Source: Intestinimonas timonensis
GTDB taxonomy: Bacteria > Bacillota > Clostridia > Oscillospirales > Oscillospiraceae
Length of the DNA: 64,000 bases
Assembly: GCF_900626145.1 (NCBI RefSeq)
Contig: NZ_LR130817.1
Coordinates: 552,336 to 616,335 of the forward strand
Reading direction: 5' to 3'
A program made the position numbers and the translations under genes. Under the pieces are notes generated by a model, which did no database searches, was not told the DNA's origin, and worked only from the letters and a program-made list of their open reading frames with translations. Positions 53,359 to 61,971 of the stretch are shown one piece after another (position 1 is the first letter of the stretch; the number at the start of each line of letters is the position of its first letter).

Positions 53359-53916
53359 ATGAAGCCCTATGAAAAGCCTCTCTCCCCGCAGGAGTACCTG
53401 ATGCACTACGGTGTCAAGGGTATGAAATGGGGCGTAAGACGCTACCAGAACTACGACGGTTCTTACACCCGCAAGGGTCTGGAACGGTATCGCAAAGCGG
53501 AGTCGGACTACGAAACCGCTAAGTCGAAAGCAGACGAAACCAGGGCCGCCTACAAATCCGGTCAAGCTACCCGTCAGCAGGTCAAGGATGCCAAGAGCGC
53601 TGTTAAGACCGAGAAGCGTAAAATGGAAAACGCTTATGAAAAGCTGAAAACCGACAAACTGGCCGATGAAGGAAAGAAGCTTTACCAGAGTGGAAAAACT
53701 ATTTCGGGAAACACCCAAGCGACCTATTTGGCCGAGGGCGTTATCATTGCTGGAAGCACCGTGGTGTCCAGACTTCTCGCGAACCAACTGAACAACCAGG
53801 AGGTTGCCAATATTGCCGCATCGACCATCGCGATCGGCGGAACGATTGTCAATGGTTTACTGGCGGCAAAGACGAGCAGGGAGAACAAACGGCTGAGAGC
53901 GTACTACGCCCACTAA
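53359..53916 (+). CDS. HYGVKGMKWGVR-tagged protein 3
   Basis: 185 residues. MKPYEKPLSPQEYLMHYGVK, the tag and RRYQNYDGSYTRKGLERY lead into a long coiled coil (residues 40-105) and a C-terminal hydrophobic region (VIIAGSTVVSRLL, then ASTIAIGGTIVNGLL). The first 35 residues are almost identical to the next protein, so a recent duplication of the tag module is likely. Confidence 0.65.
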   Translation: MKPYEKPLSPQEYLMHYGVKGMKWGVRRYQNYDGSYTRKGLERYRKAESDYETAKSKADETRAAYKSGQATRQQVKDAKSAVKTEKRKMENAYEKLKTDKLADEGKKLYQSGKTISGNTQATYLAEGVIIAGSTVVSRLLANQLNNQEVANIAASTIAIGGTIVNGLLAAKTSRENKRLRAYYAH

Positions 53917-53932
53917 GCGAAGGAGGAAAAGT

Positions 53933-54814
53933 ATGGGTCCTTACGACAAACCTTTTTCTCCCCAAGAATACCTGATGCACTACGGCGTCAAGGGTATGAA
54001 ATGGGGCGTACGTCGTTACCAGAACAAGGATGGTACATTGACAAAAGCCGGAAAAGAACGGTATAGTCAGAACCAGCAGGACGGGGTTGATTCTTTTCTG
54101 AAGAGTGTGGGTTCCAAAAAGGTTTCCGAATTGACCGGTTCTGTAAATGAAGATCTCGCAATCCAGGCGGTTACATATGTTTCCGCATTTGCCGCTGTTC
54201 TCGCCGTGAAAGCGGTACAAAACCGAATGCTGCGGAAAGGCCGGATGAAAGAGCTGGATAGGCTCAACCGGGAGAAGGATATTAAAGACTTTGACGAGTG
54301 CCCCCGCCTCCCCCGGAAGATGAAAGCGGAAGAGAGCGTCAAAGTAACCAATCCGGATTATCCTGATTTGGGCACCACCATGAATTGCACCTTCTGCACA
54401 ACCGCCATGGCCCTTCGAGAGAAGGGATATGACGTGCAGGCGACAAAAGTCAGTGATGGATTCTTTTCTGATGACTTTTTCAAAGCCACTTTCAATTCCC
54501 CTGAGGTCAAAATGGGAAGGAAAAAGTCGGGGCAAGCCGTTCTCGATACGCTTTCGCAGACCGGCGACGGGTCCTATGGCAATCTGACCGTGGCTTGGAA
54601 ACTCGGGGGTAAGCATAGTCTTTTCTGGAAGAATGAGGGCGGCAGAACTCGAATCTATGACGGTCAGAGCGGAGAAGAGATTACTCAATCTCCGTCGAAA
54701 ACCAGATCGTTCATGGACTTTGTCAATCTGAAAACCATCACATATAACCGCCTTGATAATTGCGAGCCAACCACCTATGCCTTGGCCGCGGTTGAACGAC
54801 CTAAAAAGATGTAA
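53933..54814 (+). CDS. HYGVKGMKWGVR-tagged protein with papain-like domain
   Basis: 293 residues. The tag module (residues 1-40) and a membrane-like stretch (YVSAFAAVLAVKAVQ) precede a C-terminal domain with NCTFCTTAMALREKGYDV, LGGKHSLFWKNEGG and RIYDGQSGE, which gives Cys, His and Asp in the order of papain-fold toxin/peptidase domains. It could be a virion-delivered protease or deamidase. The small gene at 54830 follows and might be its partner. Confidence 0.6.
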   Translation: MGPYDKPFSPQEYLMHYGVKGMKWGVRRYQNKDGTLTKAGKERYSQNQQDGVDSFLKSVGSKKVSELTGSVNEDLAIQAVTYVSAFAAVLAVKAVQNRMLRKGRMKELDRLNREKDIKDFDECPRLPRKMKAEESVKVTNPDYPDLGTTMNCTFCTTAMALREKGYDVQATKVSDGFFSDDFFKATFNSPEVKMGRKKSGQAVLDTLSQTGDGSYGNLTVAWKLGGKHSLFWKNEGGRTRIYDGQSGEEITQSPSKTRSFMDFVNLKTITYNRLDNCEPTTYALAAVERPKKM

Positions 54815-54829
54815 AGAGGGAGGATAAAC

Positions 54830-55048
54830 ATGACCGTAAAGGAAGCCATTGTTATTTTCGCAAAGCAGTTCCCCGATAAGGCGGTTGTCGGGTATTGGGA
54901 CAAGCCGAATGGCATCGTTCTTAACACCCAGTCTATCACAGCGGGACTGACAGCCCCTGCCCAGTATCTCGTCACAGACGATGGACAGATTTATGGGACC
55001 AACCCCATGAGAAGCAACCTCAGTCCTGGAGACATGAAGAAACTGTAA
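54830..55048 (+). CDS. Small protein after the papain-like gene
   Basis: 72 residues, MTVKEAIVIFAKQFPDKAVV, with YWDKPNGIVLNTQSI and YGTNPMRSNLSPGDMKKL. The pair layout with the papain-like protein recalls toxin-immunity pairs, but this protein also looks like a common phage small protein. The function is unknown. Confidence 0.5.
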   Translation: MTVKEAIVIFAKQFPDKAVVGYWDKPNGIVLNTQSITAGLTAPAQYLVTDDGQIYGTNPMRSNLSPGDMKKL

Positions 55049-55062
55049 TCCCATGGACCATG

Positions 55063-55096
55063 CCGCAGACTCTTAACCGGGTCTGCGGATTTTTTT
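55063..55096 (+). terminator. Intrinsic terminator
   Basis: CCGCAGAC / GTCTGCGG hairpin followed by ATTTTTTTA. Confidence 0.8.
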
Positions 55097-55163
55097 ATGC
55101 CCAAAATTCAACACACAGAGCAACGACATAATTTCATCAAGCGCGGACTGGAGGTGAGAGATT

Positions 55164-56411
55164 ATGGAAATTGCATTTGGTTCCAGGCTGAAACATGCCT
55201 GGAACGCTTTTTTGGGTAACGAAACCTTTGGGTTCCGATACCCGCTTGGCCCAAGCTCCTCCTACCGTCCGGACCGGCCCATTTTCAGCCGGGGCAATGA
55301 GCGGTCCATCATCACATCGGTCTACAACCGGATCGCGCTGGACGCGTCCTCCATCGCCATCCAGCACGCGAGGCTGGATGAGGACGGGCGGTTTACCGAG
55401 GTGATCGACTCCTCGCTGAATTCCTGCTTGTCCCTGGAGGCGAATCTGGACCAGACCGGACGGGCCTTTATCCAGGACGTGGTCATGTCCATGCTGGACG
55501 AGGGCTGCGTGGCCATCGTGCCCACGGACACCGATATCGACCCGGAAAACGGCTCCTACAAAATCGAGAAGCTGCGGGTCGGCAAGGTCCTGGAATGGTA
55601 TCCACAGCACGTAAAGCTGCGGGTCTATAACGAGCAGCGGGGTGAAAAGCAGGACATCATCCTGCCCAAGAGCACAGTGGCCCTGGTGGAGAACCCGTTC
55701 TTCGCAATCATGAACGAGCCCAACTCCACCATGCAGCGGCTGATCCGGAAGCTGAACATTCTGGACGCCATCGACGAACAGAGCGGCTCCGGAAAGCTCA
55801 ATCTGATCATCCAGCTCCCCTACGTCATCAAGACGGAAGCGAGACGTCAACAGGCGGAAAAACGCCGTAGAGATATTGAGGAACAGTTGTCCGGCTCCAA
55901 GTATGGCGTCGCTTACACCGACGGCACGGAGCATGTGGTGCAGCTGAACCGGCCCATCGACAACAATCTGATGTCCCAGATTGAATACCTGACGAGTATG
56001 CTTTACAGCCAGTTGGGAATCACCCAGGGGATATTGGACGGCACTGCTGATGACCGGACGAAGCTGAACTACGACAACCGGACCATCGAACCCATCCTGT
56101 CCGCCATTGTTGACGAAATGAAGAGGAAATTCCTCACCAAAACTGCTCGGTCACAGAAGCAGTCGATCCTGTTCTTCAGAGACCCGTTCAGGCTGGTGCC
56201 CATCAACGACATCGCCGAAATCGCCGACAAGATGACTCGCAATGAGATCATGACCTCCAACGAGATCCGGCAGAAGATCGGTATGAAGCCGTCGAAGGAC
56301 CCCAAGGCGGACGAGCTCCGGAACAGTAACCTAAGCGCCCCGAAAGGGGAGGGCGAACAGCCACCATCTGAATCCGAAGGAGGAAATGTTCAAAATGGAT
56401 CTGAAGTTTGA
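55164..56411 (+). CDS. Portal protein (HK97 type)
   Basis: 415 residues. ERSIITSVYNRIALDASSIA, EWYPQHVKLRVYNEQRG, the SQLGITQGILDGTADDRTKL wing region and a C-terminal proline/glutamate-rich tail are typical of HK97-like portals, which form the dodecameric ring for DNA entry. GGAGGTG lies upstream. It overlaps the protease-capsid gene by 17 bases. Confidence 0.9.
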   Translation: MEIAFGSRLKHAWNAFLGNETFGFRYPLGPSSSYRPDRPIFSRGNERSIITSVYNRIALDASSIAIQHARLDEDGRFTEVIDSSLNSCLSLEANLDQTGRAFIQDVVMSMLDEGCVAIVPTDTDIDPENGSYKIEKLRVGKVLEWYPQHVKLRVYNEQRGEKQDIILPKSTVALVENPFFAIMNEPNSTMQRLIRKLNILDAIDEQSGSGKLNLIIQLPYVIKTEARRQQAEKRRRDIEEQLSGSKYGVAYTDGTEHVVQLNRPIDNNLMSQIEYLTSMLYSQLGITQGILDGTADDRTKLNYDNRTIEPILSAIVDEMKRKFLTKTARSQKQSILFFRDPFRLVPINDIAEIADKMTRNEIMTSNEIRQKIGMKPSKDPKADELRNSNLSAPKGEGEQPPSESEGGNVQNGSEV

Positions 56412-58341
56412 CTTTAGTGGCTGGGCTACCCGAAACGATCTTGTCTGCGCTGATGGGCGAACCATTCGCCACAACGCATTCGAGCATTGCGACGGGAAGA
56501 CGGTTCCTCTTGTTTGGAACCACCAGCACAACGAACCCACCAACATCCTGGGCCACGCCCTCTTGGAGAACCGCAAGGACGGCGTCTATGCATACTGCAC
56601 GTTCAACGAGAGTGAGAGCGGCAAAGCGGCCAAGGAGCTGGTGCAGCACGGGGACATTGTGTCCCTCTCCATCTATGCCAATGGGCTCCAGCAGACGCCG
56701 AACAAGGACGTCATGCACGGCGACATCCGCGAGGTCAGCCTGGTAGTGGCCGGTGCGAATCCCGGCGCCTTCATTGACTTCGTGGACATGGCTCATGGGG
56801 AAGGCGGTGAGCAGGAGATGATCCTGTCCGCTTACGAGCCTATTTCCCTGTACCGTCCCGATGAGAAGCCCCCGCTGATCCACAAGGCCGATACCAAGGA
56901 GAAGCCTGATGACAAGCCCAACGCGGGCGAAGACGGGGACAAACCTAAGGATGGCGATAAGTCCAAGGGCAAAGAGAAGCCCGAGGACGAGGAGACCATC
57001 GAGGATGTTGTCAACACCATGAACGAGAAGCAGAAGAAGGTCATGTACGCTTTGATTGCTGCCGCCGCGGAGCAGGTGAACGACAACGCCGAGGATGACG
57101 AGGAAGAGGACCCCGATGACCCCGACAACAAATCCGACAAATCTAAGGGAGGAAACAAGACCATGAAGCACAATGTGTTCGACACTGAAGACACTCAGGA
57201 CACCGTTCTGAGCCACTCCGACTGCGCTGACATTCTTGCTCTGGCCAAGAGCAGCAGCGTGGGTAGCCTTCGGACTGCTCTGAAGATCTACGCTGATCAG
57301 AACGAACTCAAGCACGGCATCGACAACATCGAGAGCCTGTTCCCCGACTACAAGGATCTGCGCCCCGGCGCTCCTGAGCGGGTCGCTCGTGACCAGGGCT
57401 GGGTGAGCGTTGTCATGCGCAAGGTTCACAAGAGCCCCATCAGCCGCATCCGCACCCGCCAGGCGGACACCCGCAAGGACAGTATCCGGGCCCACGGCTA
57501 TCAGAAGGGCAAGCGTAAGCAGCTCTCCGGCAACATGAACGTCATCACCCGGACCACCGATCCCCAGACCGTGTACCGCACCGATGCCCTGCACCGGGAC
57601 GACATCATCGACATCACCGATTTCGATGTGGTGGAGTACCAGTACGCCGTTATGCGGGAGAACATCAATGAAGATGTCGCTACCGCCATCATGGTGGGCG
57701 ATGGCCGTGAGCCGGATGATGAGATGAAGATTTCCGAGGATCACATCCGCTCCATTTGGAACGACAACGACCTCTACACCATCCACTACGACGTGGACAT
57801 CGAGGCCGCCAAGGCCGAGCTCCAGGGCAGCAAGACCAGCATGAGCTTCGGCGAGAACTATATCTATGCTGAGGCAGTCATCGCCGCCGCCCTCTATGCC
57901 CGTGAGAAGTACAAGGGCACCGGCACCCCCGATTTCTTCTGCACGCCCCATATGGTCAACGTGATGCTGCTGGCCCGGGACATGAACGGCCGCCGCATTT
58001 ACACCTCCAAGGCCGACCTGGCCGCCGCCCTGAATGTGGGCGAGCTCTACACTGCCGAGCAGTTTGAGGGTCTGGTGCGCATGGATGACGAGGGCCACAA
58101 GCACAAGCTGCTGGGCATCTTCGTCAACCTGACCGACTACACCGTGGGCTCCACCAAGGGCGGCGAGATCGCCCGGTTCGACCAGTTCGACATCGACTTC
58201 AACCAGCAGAAGTACCTGATCGAGACCCGGCTGTCCGGTGCTCTGACCCGCGTCTACTCCGCCATCGCTCTGGAGGAGCCCGTGGCTGCCTTCGCCTCCG
58301 GCGGTACTGGCGGCGATGGCGGCGGGGCCGGCACTCCCTGA
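56395..58341 (+). CDS. Prohead protease - major capsid protein fusion
   Basis: 648 residues from ATG 56395, eleven bases after AAGGAGG. Residues 1-135 are a HK97-type prohead protease (LVWNHQHNE with the catalytic His, DIVSLSIYANG with the Ser, IREVSLVVAGANPGAFI). A charged linker of about 110 residues follows. Residues 257-648 are the major capsid protein (ISRIRTRQADTRKDSIRAHG, YIYAEAVIAAALYAREKYKG). At the junction AAGGGAGG precedes in-frame ATG 57163, so free capsid protein can be made from the same message. Confidence 0.88.
   Translation: MDLKFDFSGWATRNDLVCADGRTIRHNAFEHCDGKTVPLVWNHQHNEPTNILGHALLENRKDGVYAYCTFNESESGKAAKELVQHGDIVSLSIYANGLQQTPNKDVMHGDIREVSLVVAGANPGAFIDFVDMAHGEGGEQEMILSAYEPISLYRPDEKPPLIHKADTKEKPDDKPNAGEDGDKPKDGDKSKGKEKPEDEETIEDVVNTMNEKQKKVMYALIAAAAEQVNDNAEDDEEEDPDDPDNKSDKSKGGNKTMKHNVFDTEDTQDTVLSHSDCADILALAKSSSVGSLRTALKIYADQNELKHGIDNIESLFPDYKDLRPGAPERVARDQGWVSVVMRKVHKSPISRIRTRQADTRKDSIRAHGYQKGKRKQLSGNMNVITRTTDPQTVYRTDALHRDDIIDITDFDVVEYQYAVMRENINEDVATAIMVGDGREPDDEMKISEDHIRSIWNDNDLYTIHYDVDIEAAKAELQGSKTSMSFGENYIYAEAVIAAALYAREKYKGTGTPDFFCTPHMVNVMLLARDMNGRRIYTSKADLAAALNVGELYTAEQFEGLVRMDDEGHKHKLLGIFVNLTDYTVGSTKGGEIARFDQFDIDFNQQKYLIETRLSGALTRVYSAIALEEPVAAFASGGTGGDGGGAGTP
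57163..58341 (+). CDS. Internal start: major capsid protein alone
   Basis: ATG 57163 (MKHNVFDTEDTQDTVLSHSD) follows AAGGGAGGAAACAAGACC, a good ribosome site inside the fused gene. The 392-residue product would be the normal-sized HK97-fold capsid protein, needed in far greater amounts than the protease. This is an alternative product, not a separate gene copy. Confidence 0.6.
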   Translation: MKHNVFDTEDTQDTVLSHSDCADILALAKSSSVGSLRTALKIYADQNELKHGIDNIESLFPDYKDLRPGAPERVARDQGWVSVVMRKVHKSPISRIRTRQADTRKDSIRAHGYQKGKRKQLSGNMNVITRTTDPQTVYRTDALHRDDIIDITDFDVVEYQYAVMRENINEDVATAIMVGDGREPDDEMKISEDHIRSIWNDNDLYTIHYDVDIEAAKAELQGSKTSMSFGENYIYAEAVIAAALYAREKYKGTGTPDFFCTPHMVNVMLLARDMNGRRIYTSKADLAAALNVGELYTAEQFEGLVRMDDEGHKHKLLGIFVNLTDYTVGSTKGGEIARFDQFDIDFNQQKYLIETRLSGALTRVYSAIALEEPVAAFASGGTGGDGGGAGTP

Positions 58342-58355
58342 GGAGAAGATTCAAA

Positions 58356-58670
58356 ATGGCGAAATTTTATGGATCGGTAGGCTATGCTGAGACCATTCAG
58401 ACCGCGCCTGGCGTGCATGAGGAGCAGATCGTTGAGTATCCGTACTACGGCGATTTGACCCGGAATGCACGCCAGCTTCAGTCTGGGGAGTCGCTCAACG
58501 ATGACATCAATGTCGCGAACGAGATCAGCATAGTCGCCGATCCGTTCGCCAGGGAGAATTTCCACAAAATGCGGTATGTGACGTTCATGGGGGCGAAGTG
58601 GAAAATTTCAAGGGTCGAGGTGGGTTATCCGCGGCTGATCCTGACCATCGGAGGGCTGTACTATGAATAG
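58356..58670 (+). CDS. Head-tail connector protein
   Basis: 104 residues, MAKFYGSVGYAETIQTAPGV, with ADPFARENFHKMRYVTFMGA and VGYPRLILTIGGLY, a pattern of Firmicute siphophage head closure proteins between capsid and tail genes. It overlaps the next gene by eight bases. Confidence 0.7.
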   Translation: MAKFYGSVGYAETIQTAPGVHEEQIVEYPYYGDLTRNARQLQSGESLNDDINVANEISIVADPFARENFHKMRYVTFMGAKWKISRVEVGYPRLILTIGGLYYE

Positions 58671-58968
58671 GCGTTATGAGCTCCAGGCGGTTCTGGAGGG
58701 CATTCTCGGCTCCGGGAATGTGTATTTCCAGCCGCCGGAGAACCTGAAGATGCGGTATGACTGCATCGTCTATGAGCGGAGCGAAATCGAAACTGTCCAT
58801 GCGGACAACGCCCCTTATCGCCTGCTGGACCACTACCAGGTGACGGTCATCTACAAGAACCCGGACAGCGACCTCCCTCACCGCCTCGCCATGCTGCCCA
58901 TGTGCACCCATGACCGCCATTTTACAGCGGACAACCTGAACCACGATATTTTCAACCTGTACTATTAA
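58663..58968 (+). CDS. Tail completion/connector protein
   Basis: 101 residues. LKMRYDCIVYERSEIETVHA, YRLLDHYQVTVIYKNPDSDL and HDRHFTADNLNHDIFNLYY match the tail-terminator-like proteins of Firmicute siphophages. Its position directly before the major tail protein supports this. Confidence 0.7.
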   Translation: MNRRYELQAVLEGILGSGNVYFQPPENLKMRYDCIVYERSEIETVHADNAPYRLLDHYQVTVIYKNPDSDLPHRLAMLPMCTHDRHFTADNLNHDIFNLYY

Positions 58969-58983
58969 AGGAGGAAATCCGAA

Positions 58984-60018
58984 ATGAGTAGAATCGTATG
59001 GGACAAGACCGGTGAGCGTTTTTACGAAACCGGTGTTGATCGCGCTGTCCTTTACCCCATCAGCTCCGCCGGCCTTTACAACAAGGGCGTGCCCTGGAAC
59101 GGCATCACCGGCATCACCGAGAGCCCTTCCGGCGCGGAGCCCAACAACCTCTATGCCGACAACATCAAGTACCTGGTGCTGGTGGGCGCTGAGGACTTCG
59201 GCCTGACCGTCGAGTGCTACACCTACCCCGATGAGTGGGAGGAGTGCGACGGCTCCGCCGAGATCGCCCCCGGTGTGGTCGCCGGCCAGCAGAACCGCAA
59301 GGTCTTCGGCCTGAGCTACCGCACCAAGCTGGGCAACGATGTGGACGGTCAGGACCACGGCTACAAGCTGCACCTGGTCTACGGCGGCCTGGCCTCTCCC
59401 TCTGAGCGGGGCTATCAGACTGTCAACGACTCCCCCGAGCCCATCAACCCCAGCTGGGAGATCACCACCACTCCCGTGGACGTTCCCGGCTACAAGCCCA
59501 CTGCCCGCCTGATCATCACCTCCACCAAGGTCGATCCCGCCAAGCTGAAGGCCCTGGAGGACATCCTGTACGGCACCGAGGATCAGGACGCCCGCCTGCC
59601 TCTGCCTGAGGAGGTCATTCAGCTGCTCAAGCCTTCCGTGGCTGTGACCGCCTCTCCTGAGAGTGCCGACGCCACCCTGTTCGGCAAGAAGGTGTCCGAC
59701 CTTCAGACCAATGTCGCGGTGGGCGCGGACAGCATCACCGGTACGCTGAAGAACGTGACCGGCTACACCGAGTTCAGCAGCAAGCCCGCCGAGCAGTCCG
59801 GCCATTACCTGGCCCTGAAGTTCGACGTGACTCCGACTGACGCCGTCACCACCGTGGAGCTGGTGGGCGGCACCAAGGGCCCCGTGACCCTGGACGCCGA
59901 CAAGAATATCGTCCTGCTGATCAAGAACAACACCCAGAGCGTCAAGGTGACCTCCACCAAGGACGGTTCCTCCGTCACCAAGACCTACGCGCTGACCAAC
60001 CTGACCCTGGAATCCTAA
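58984..60018 (+). CDS. Major tail protein
   Basis: 344 residues. GERFYETGVDRAVLYPISSA, WNGITGITESPSGAEPNNLY, KVFGLSYRTKLGNDVDGQDH and YKLHLVYGGLASPSERGYQT are the conserved core of Firmicute siphophage tube proteins. Residues 215-344 form an extra C-terminal, Ig-like or carbohydrate-binding type domain. AAAGGAGG lies upstream. The following terminator is split by an insertion sequence. Confidence 0.88.
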   Translation: MSRIVWDKTGERFYETGVDRAVLYPISSAGLYNKGVPWNGITGITESPSGAEPNNLYADNIKYLVLVGAEDFGLTVECYTYPDEWEECDGSAEIAPGVVAGQQNRKVFGLSYRTKLGNDVDGQDHGYKLHLVYGGLASPSERGYQTVNDSPEPINPSWEITTTPVDVPGYKPTARLIITSTKVDPAKLKALEDILYGTEDQDARLPLPEEVIQLLKPSVAVTASPESADATLFGKKVSDLQTNVAVGADSITGTLKNVTGYTEFSSKPAEQSGHYLALKFDVTPTDAVTTVELVGGTKGPVTLDADKNIVLLIKNNTQSVKVTSTKDGSSVTKTYALTNLTLES

Positions 60019-60087
60019 CCACCCCAACCCAAAAGCGGGGCTCTCTTCTGATATGTACCCAGAATTCTGGACACATAAAAAATTGAA

Positions 60088-60906
60088 TTAGGTGCACATG
60101 GATGCCTCTCTGAATTTTGTAGGAGGCATCCATTTTGTTTTCTCTTGGATTCTTTCGTTGTTGTAGTAATTTATGTAGCCGTCAACAGCCTTGGCAAATG
60201 TTTCAAAAGAGGAATACTCTTTTTCATGCCCGTAGAACATCTCGTTTTTCATCCGTCCAAAGAAGGTCTCCATGATGCAATTGTCGTAACAGTTGCCCTT
60301 CCTTGACATGGATTGAATGATTTTGTGATCTTTAAGTGCCTGCCTGAAGTACACGTGCTGGTACTGCCACCCTTGATCAGAGTGAAAGATCAGGCCATCT
60401 ACAGAGGGAAACTTCGTAAAGGCGCCGGCCAACATTCTCTGGATCTGTTCCATATTGGCACTTTGAGATAAATCATAAGAAATGATTTCGTTTGTGTTCA
60501 TGTCGAGTATAGGAGAGAGATAACACTTCCCCCACGAAAAACCGAACTGAGATACATCGGTAGTCCATTTTTGCATAGGAGCTGTCGTGCTGAAATCCCG
60601 GTCAAGGATATTCTCAGCAACCTTGCCGACCTCGCCCTTGTAGGAATGATACTTTTCCTTTGGGCGCTTTCCTGCCAACCCCATAGTGTGCATAAGCCGT
60701 TGTACCCGCTTATGATTGACCTTGTGGCCGCGCTTTATCAGTTCCTGATATACTCTTCGCACACCGTAGCGGCCTTTATGCTGTGAGAAAATGTCTTTGA
60801 TTTCATCTGCCAAGCAATGGTTTCGAACAGCAACTTGATCGGCCTTGCTCAACTCAAAATAATAGGTAGACCGTGCCATCTGCATAGATTTCAACAGATA
60901 TTTCAA
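60088..60906 (-). CDS. IS3 transposase OrfB (DDE integrase core)
   Basis: 272 residues. The DDE catalytic residues are visible as D in WTTDVSQF, D in FHSDQGWQY and E in METFFGRMKNE; HTH_21-like KGRYGVRRVYQELIKRGHKV precedes. TTG 60906 overlaps the OrfA stop, and the normal product is an OrfAB fusion made by -1 frameshifting near the GAAAAAGG site upstream of the overlap. Confidence 0.9.
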   Translation of the reverse strand: MKYLLKSMQMARSTYYFELSKADQVAVRNHCLADEIKDIFSQHKGRYGVRRVYQELIKRGHKVNHKRVQRLMHTMGLAGKRPKEKYHSYKGEVGKVAENILDRDFSTTAPMQKWTTDVSQFGFSWGKCYLSPILDMNTNEIISYDLSQSANMEQIQRMLAGAFTKFPSVDGLIFHSDQGWQYQHVYFRQALKDHKIIQSMSRKGNCYDNCIMETFFGRMKNEMFYGHEKEYSSFETFAKAVDGYINYYNNERIQEKTKWMPPTKFREASMCT

Positions 60907-61466
60907 TTGGTATCCTTTTTCACGCAGCTCTTTGATGATCGCTGCTTTCTCGCCTTGAGTTGCGCTGCGTGCCTCTCTTCTCTCAAGGCGATCTCTTTTT
61001 TTATAACTTCATTCTCCGCCTTTATATACTCGTTTTCTGCCCGAAGCCGGATCAATTCTTCTCGTTCGGATTCATTCAGTGGCCTTGCTTCTTCCTTTTT
61101 CATTTGGGGTACCCCTTTACTTGGACGACCTTTTTTCATTTCTACCAGGCCATTATACCCCTTTGTTTTATAGTTTTGAACCCATTGATACAATAGTCTA
61201 TCTTGAATACCGGCCTCGATTGCCACTGACACACAGGATTTTCCGGACATTACTTGGGATACTAGTTCCAGCCGTTCTTCTGGTGTCCAGTTCCTGTTGA
61301 AATTTTTGTGTTTCAGTGCTTCTGGACCGCGGCTATCCTCTGCTCTTACCCATAGTCTCACTTTATCCCGAAAGGATTTATCGCTAACACCTTCCGGCGT
61401 TTCTGGCCATTTTCCTTCTCGATACAGTTCTACACATTTCCTTTTGTACTCATATGTGTACCGCAT
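60903..61466 (-). CDS. IS3 transposase OrfA
   Basis: 187 residues from ATG 61466 (MRYTYEYKRKCVELYREGKW). Two helix-turn-helix units (SDKSFRDKVRLWVRAEDSRG and GKSCVSVAIEAGIQDRLLYQ) and a C-terminal leucine-zipper-like helix (LIRLRAENEYIKAENEVIKK) are typical of IS150-type OrfA, which binds the IS ends. Confidence 0.85.
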   Translation of the reverse strand: MRYTYEYKRKCVELYREGKWPETPEGVSDKSFRDKVRLWVRAEDSRGPEALKHKNFNRNWTPEERLELVSQVMSGKSCVSVAIEAGIQDRLLYQWVQNYKTKGYNGLVEMKKGRPSKGVPQMKKEEARPLNESEREELIRLRAENEYIKAENEVIKKEIALREERHAAQLKARKQRSSKSCVKKDTN

Positions 61467-61561
61467 AATAATACCCCCTTTACTGGGTGTCCAGTAAAGG
61501 GGGTACATATCATTCACCGAGGGCTCCGCTTTCTTTTTATTTTTGAAAGGAGAAAACTGCA

Positions 61562-61951
61562 ATGCTGAAGAAAACCATGACTTACGAGGACTACAACGGT
61601 GTTCCCCGCACCGAGGACTTTTACTTCAATCTGACCCCCGCTGAGGTGACGGAGATGGAGCTTTCCGTGGATGGCGGTCTGGTGGAGATGATCAACCGCG
61701 TGGTCGCGGCCCAGGACGGAAAGCAGATCATCAACGTGTTCAAGGACATCATCCTGCGGGCCTATGGCGAAAAGTCCCCCGACGGCAAGCGTTTCGTCAA
61801 GAATCAGGAGATCCGGGACGCCTTCGCCCAGACCAACGCGTACAGCGACCTGTTCATGGAGCTGGCCACCGACGCCAAAGCCGCGGCCGCATTCGTCAAC
61901 GGCGTCATCCAGCAGCCGAAGAAGGCCCCCGCGCCCGCCCCGCAGAACTGA
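61562..61951 (+). CDS. Tail assembly chaperone, first protein
   Basis: 129 residues. TYEDYNGVPRTEDFYFNLTP, AEVTEMELSVDGGLVEMINR and KSPDGKRFVKNQEIRDAFAQ are a very recognisable Firmicute phage tail-chaperone (gpG-like) pattern. TTGAAAGGAG lies upstream, now separated from the major tail gene by the insertion sequence. Confidence 0.8.
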   Translation: MLKKTMTYEDYNGVPRTEDFYFNLTPAEVTEMELSVDGGLVEMINRVVAAQDGKQIINVFKDIILRAYGEKSPDGKRFVKNQEIRDAFAQTNAYSDLFMELATDAKAAAAFVNGVIQQPKKAPAPAPQN

Positions 61952-61971
61952 GTTTGAACAGGGGGCCGGAG

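Larger units (their letters stand above)
60049..61512 (-). mobile_element. IS3-family (IS150-type) insertion sequence, complete
   Basis: 1464 bases. The ends are inverted repeats starting TGATATGTACCC (left) and, on the complement, TGATATGTACCC (right), with CTGGACAC a little further in on both sides. Direct TTC at 60046-60048 and 61513-61515 is the 3-bp target duplication. Two overlapping leftward frames encode the transposase. The right end contains a 14-bp palindrome (61473-61486 / 61491-61504). The insertion splits an AGCGG...CCGCT terminator hairpin between tail genes. Confidence 0.9.
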
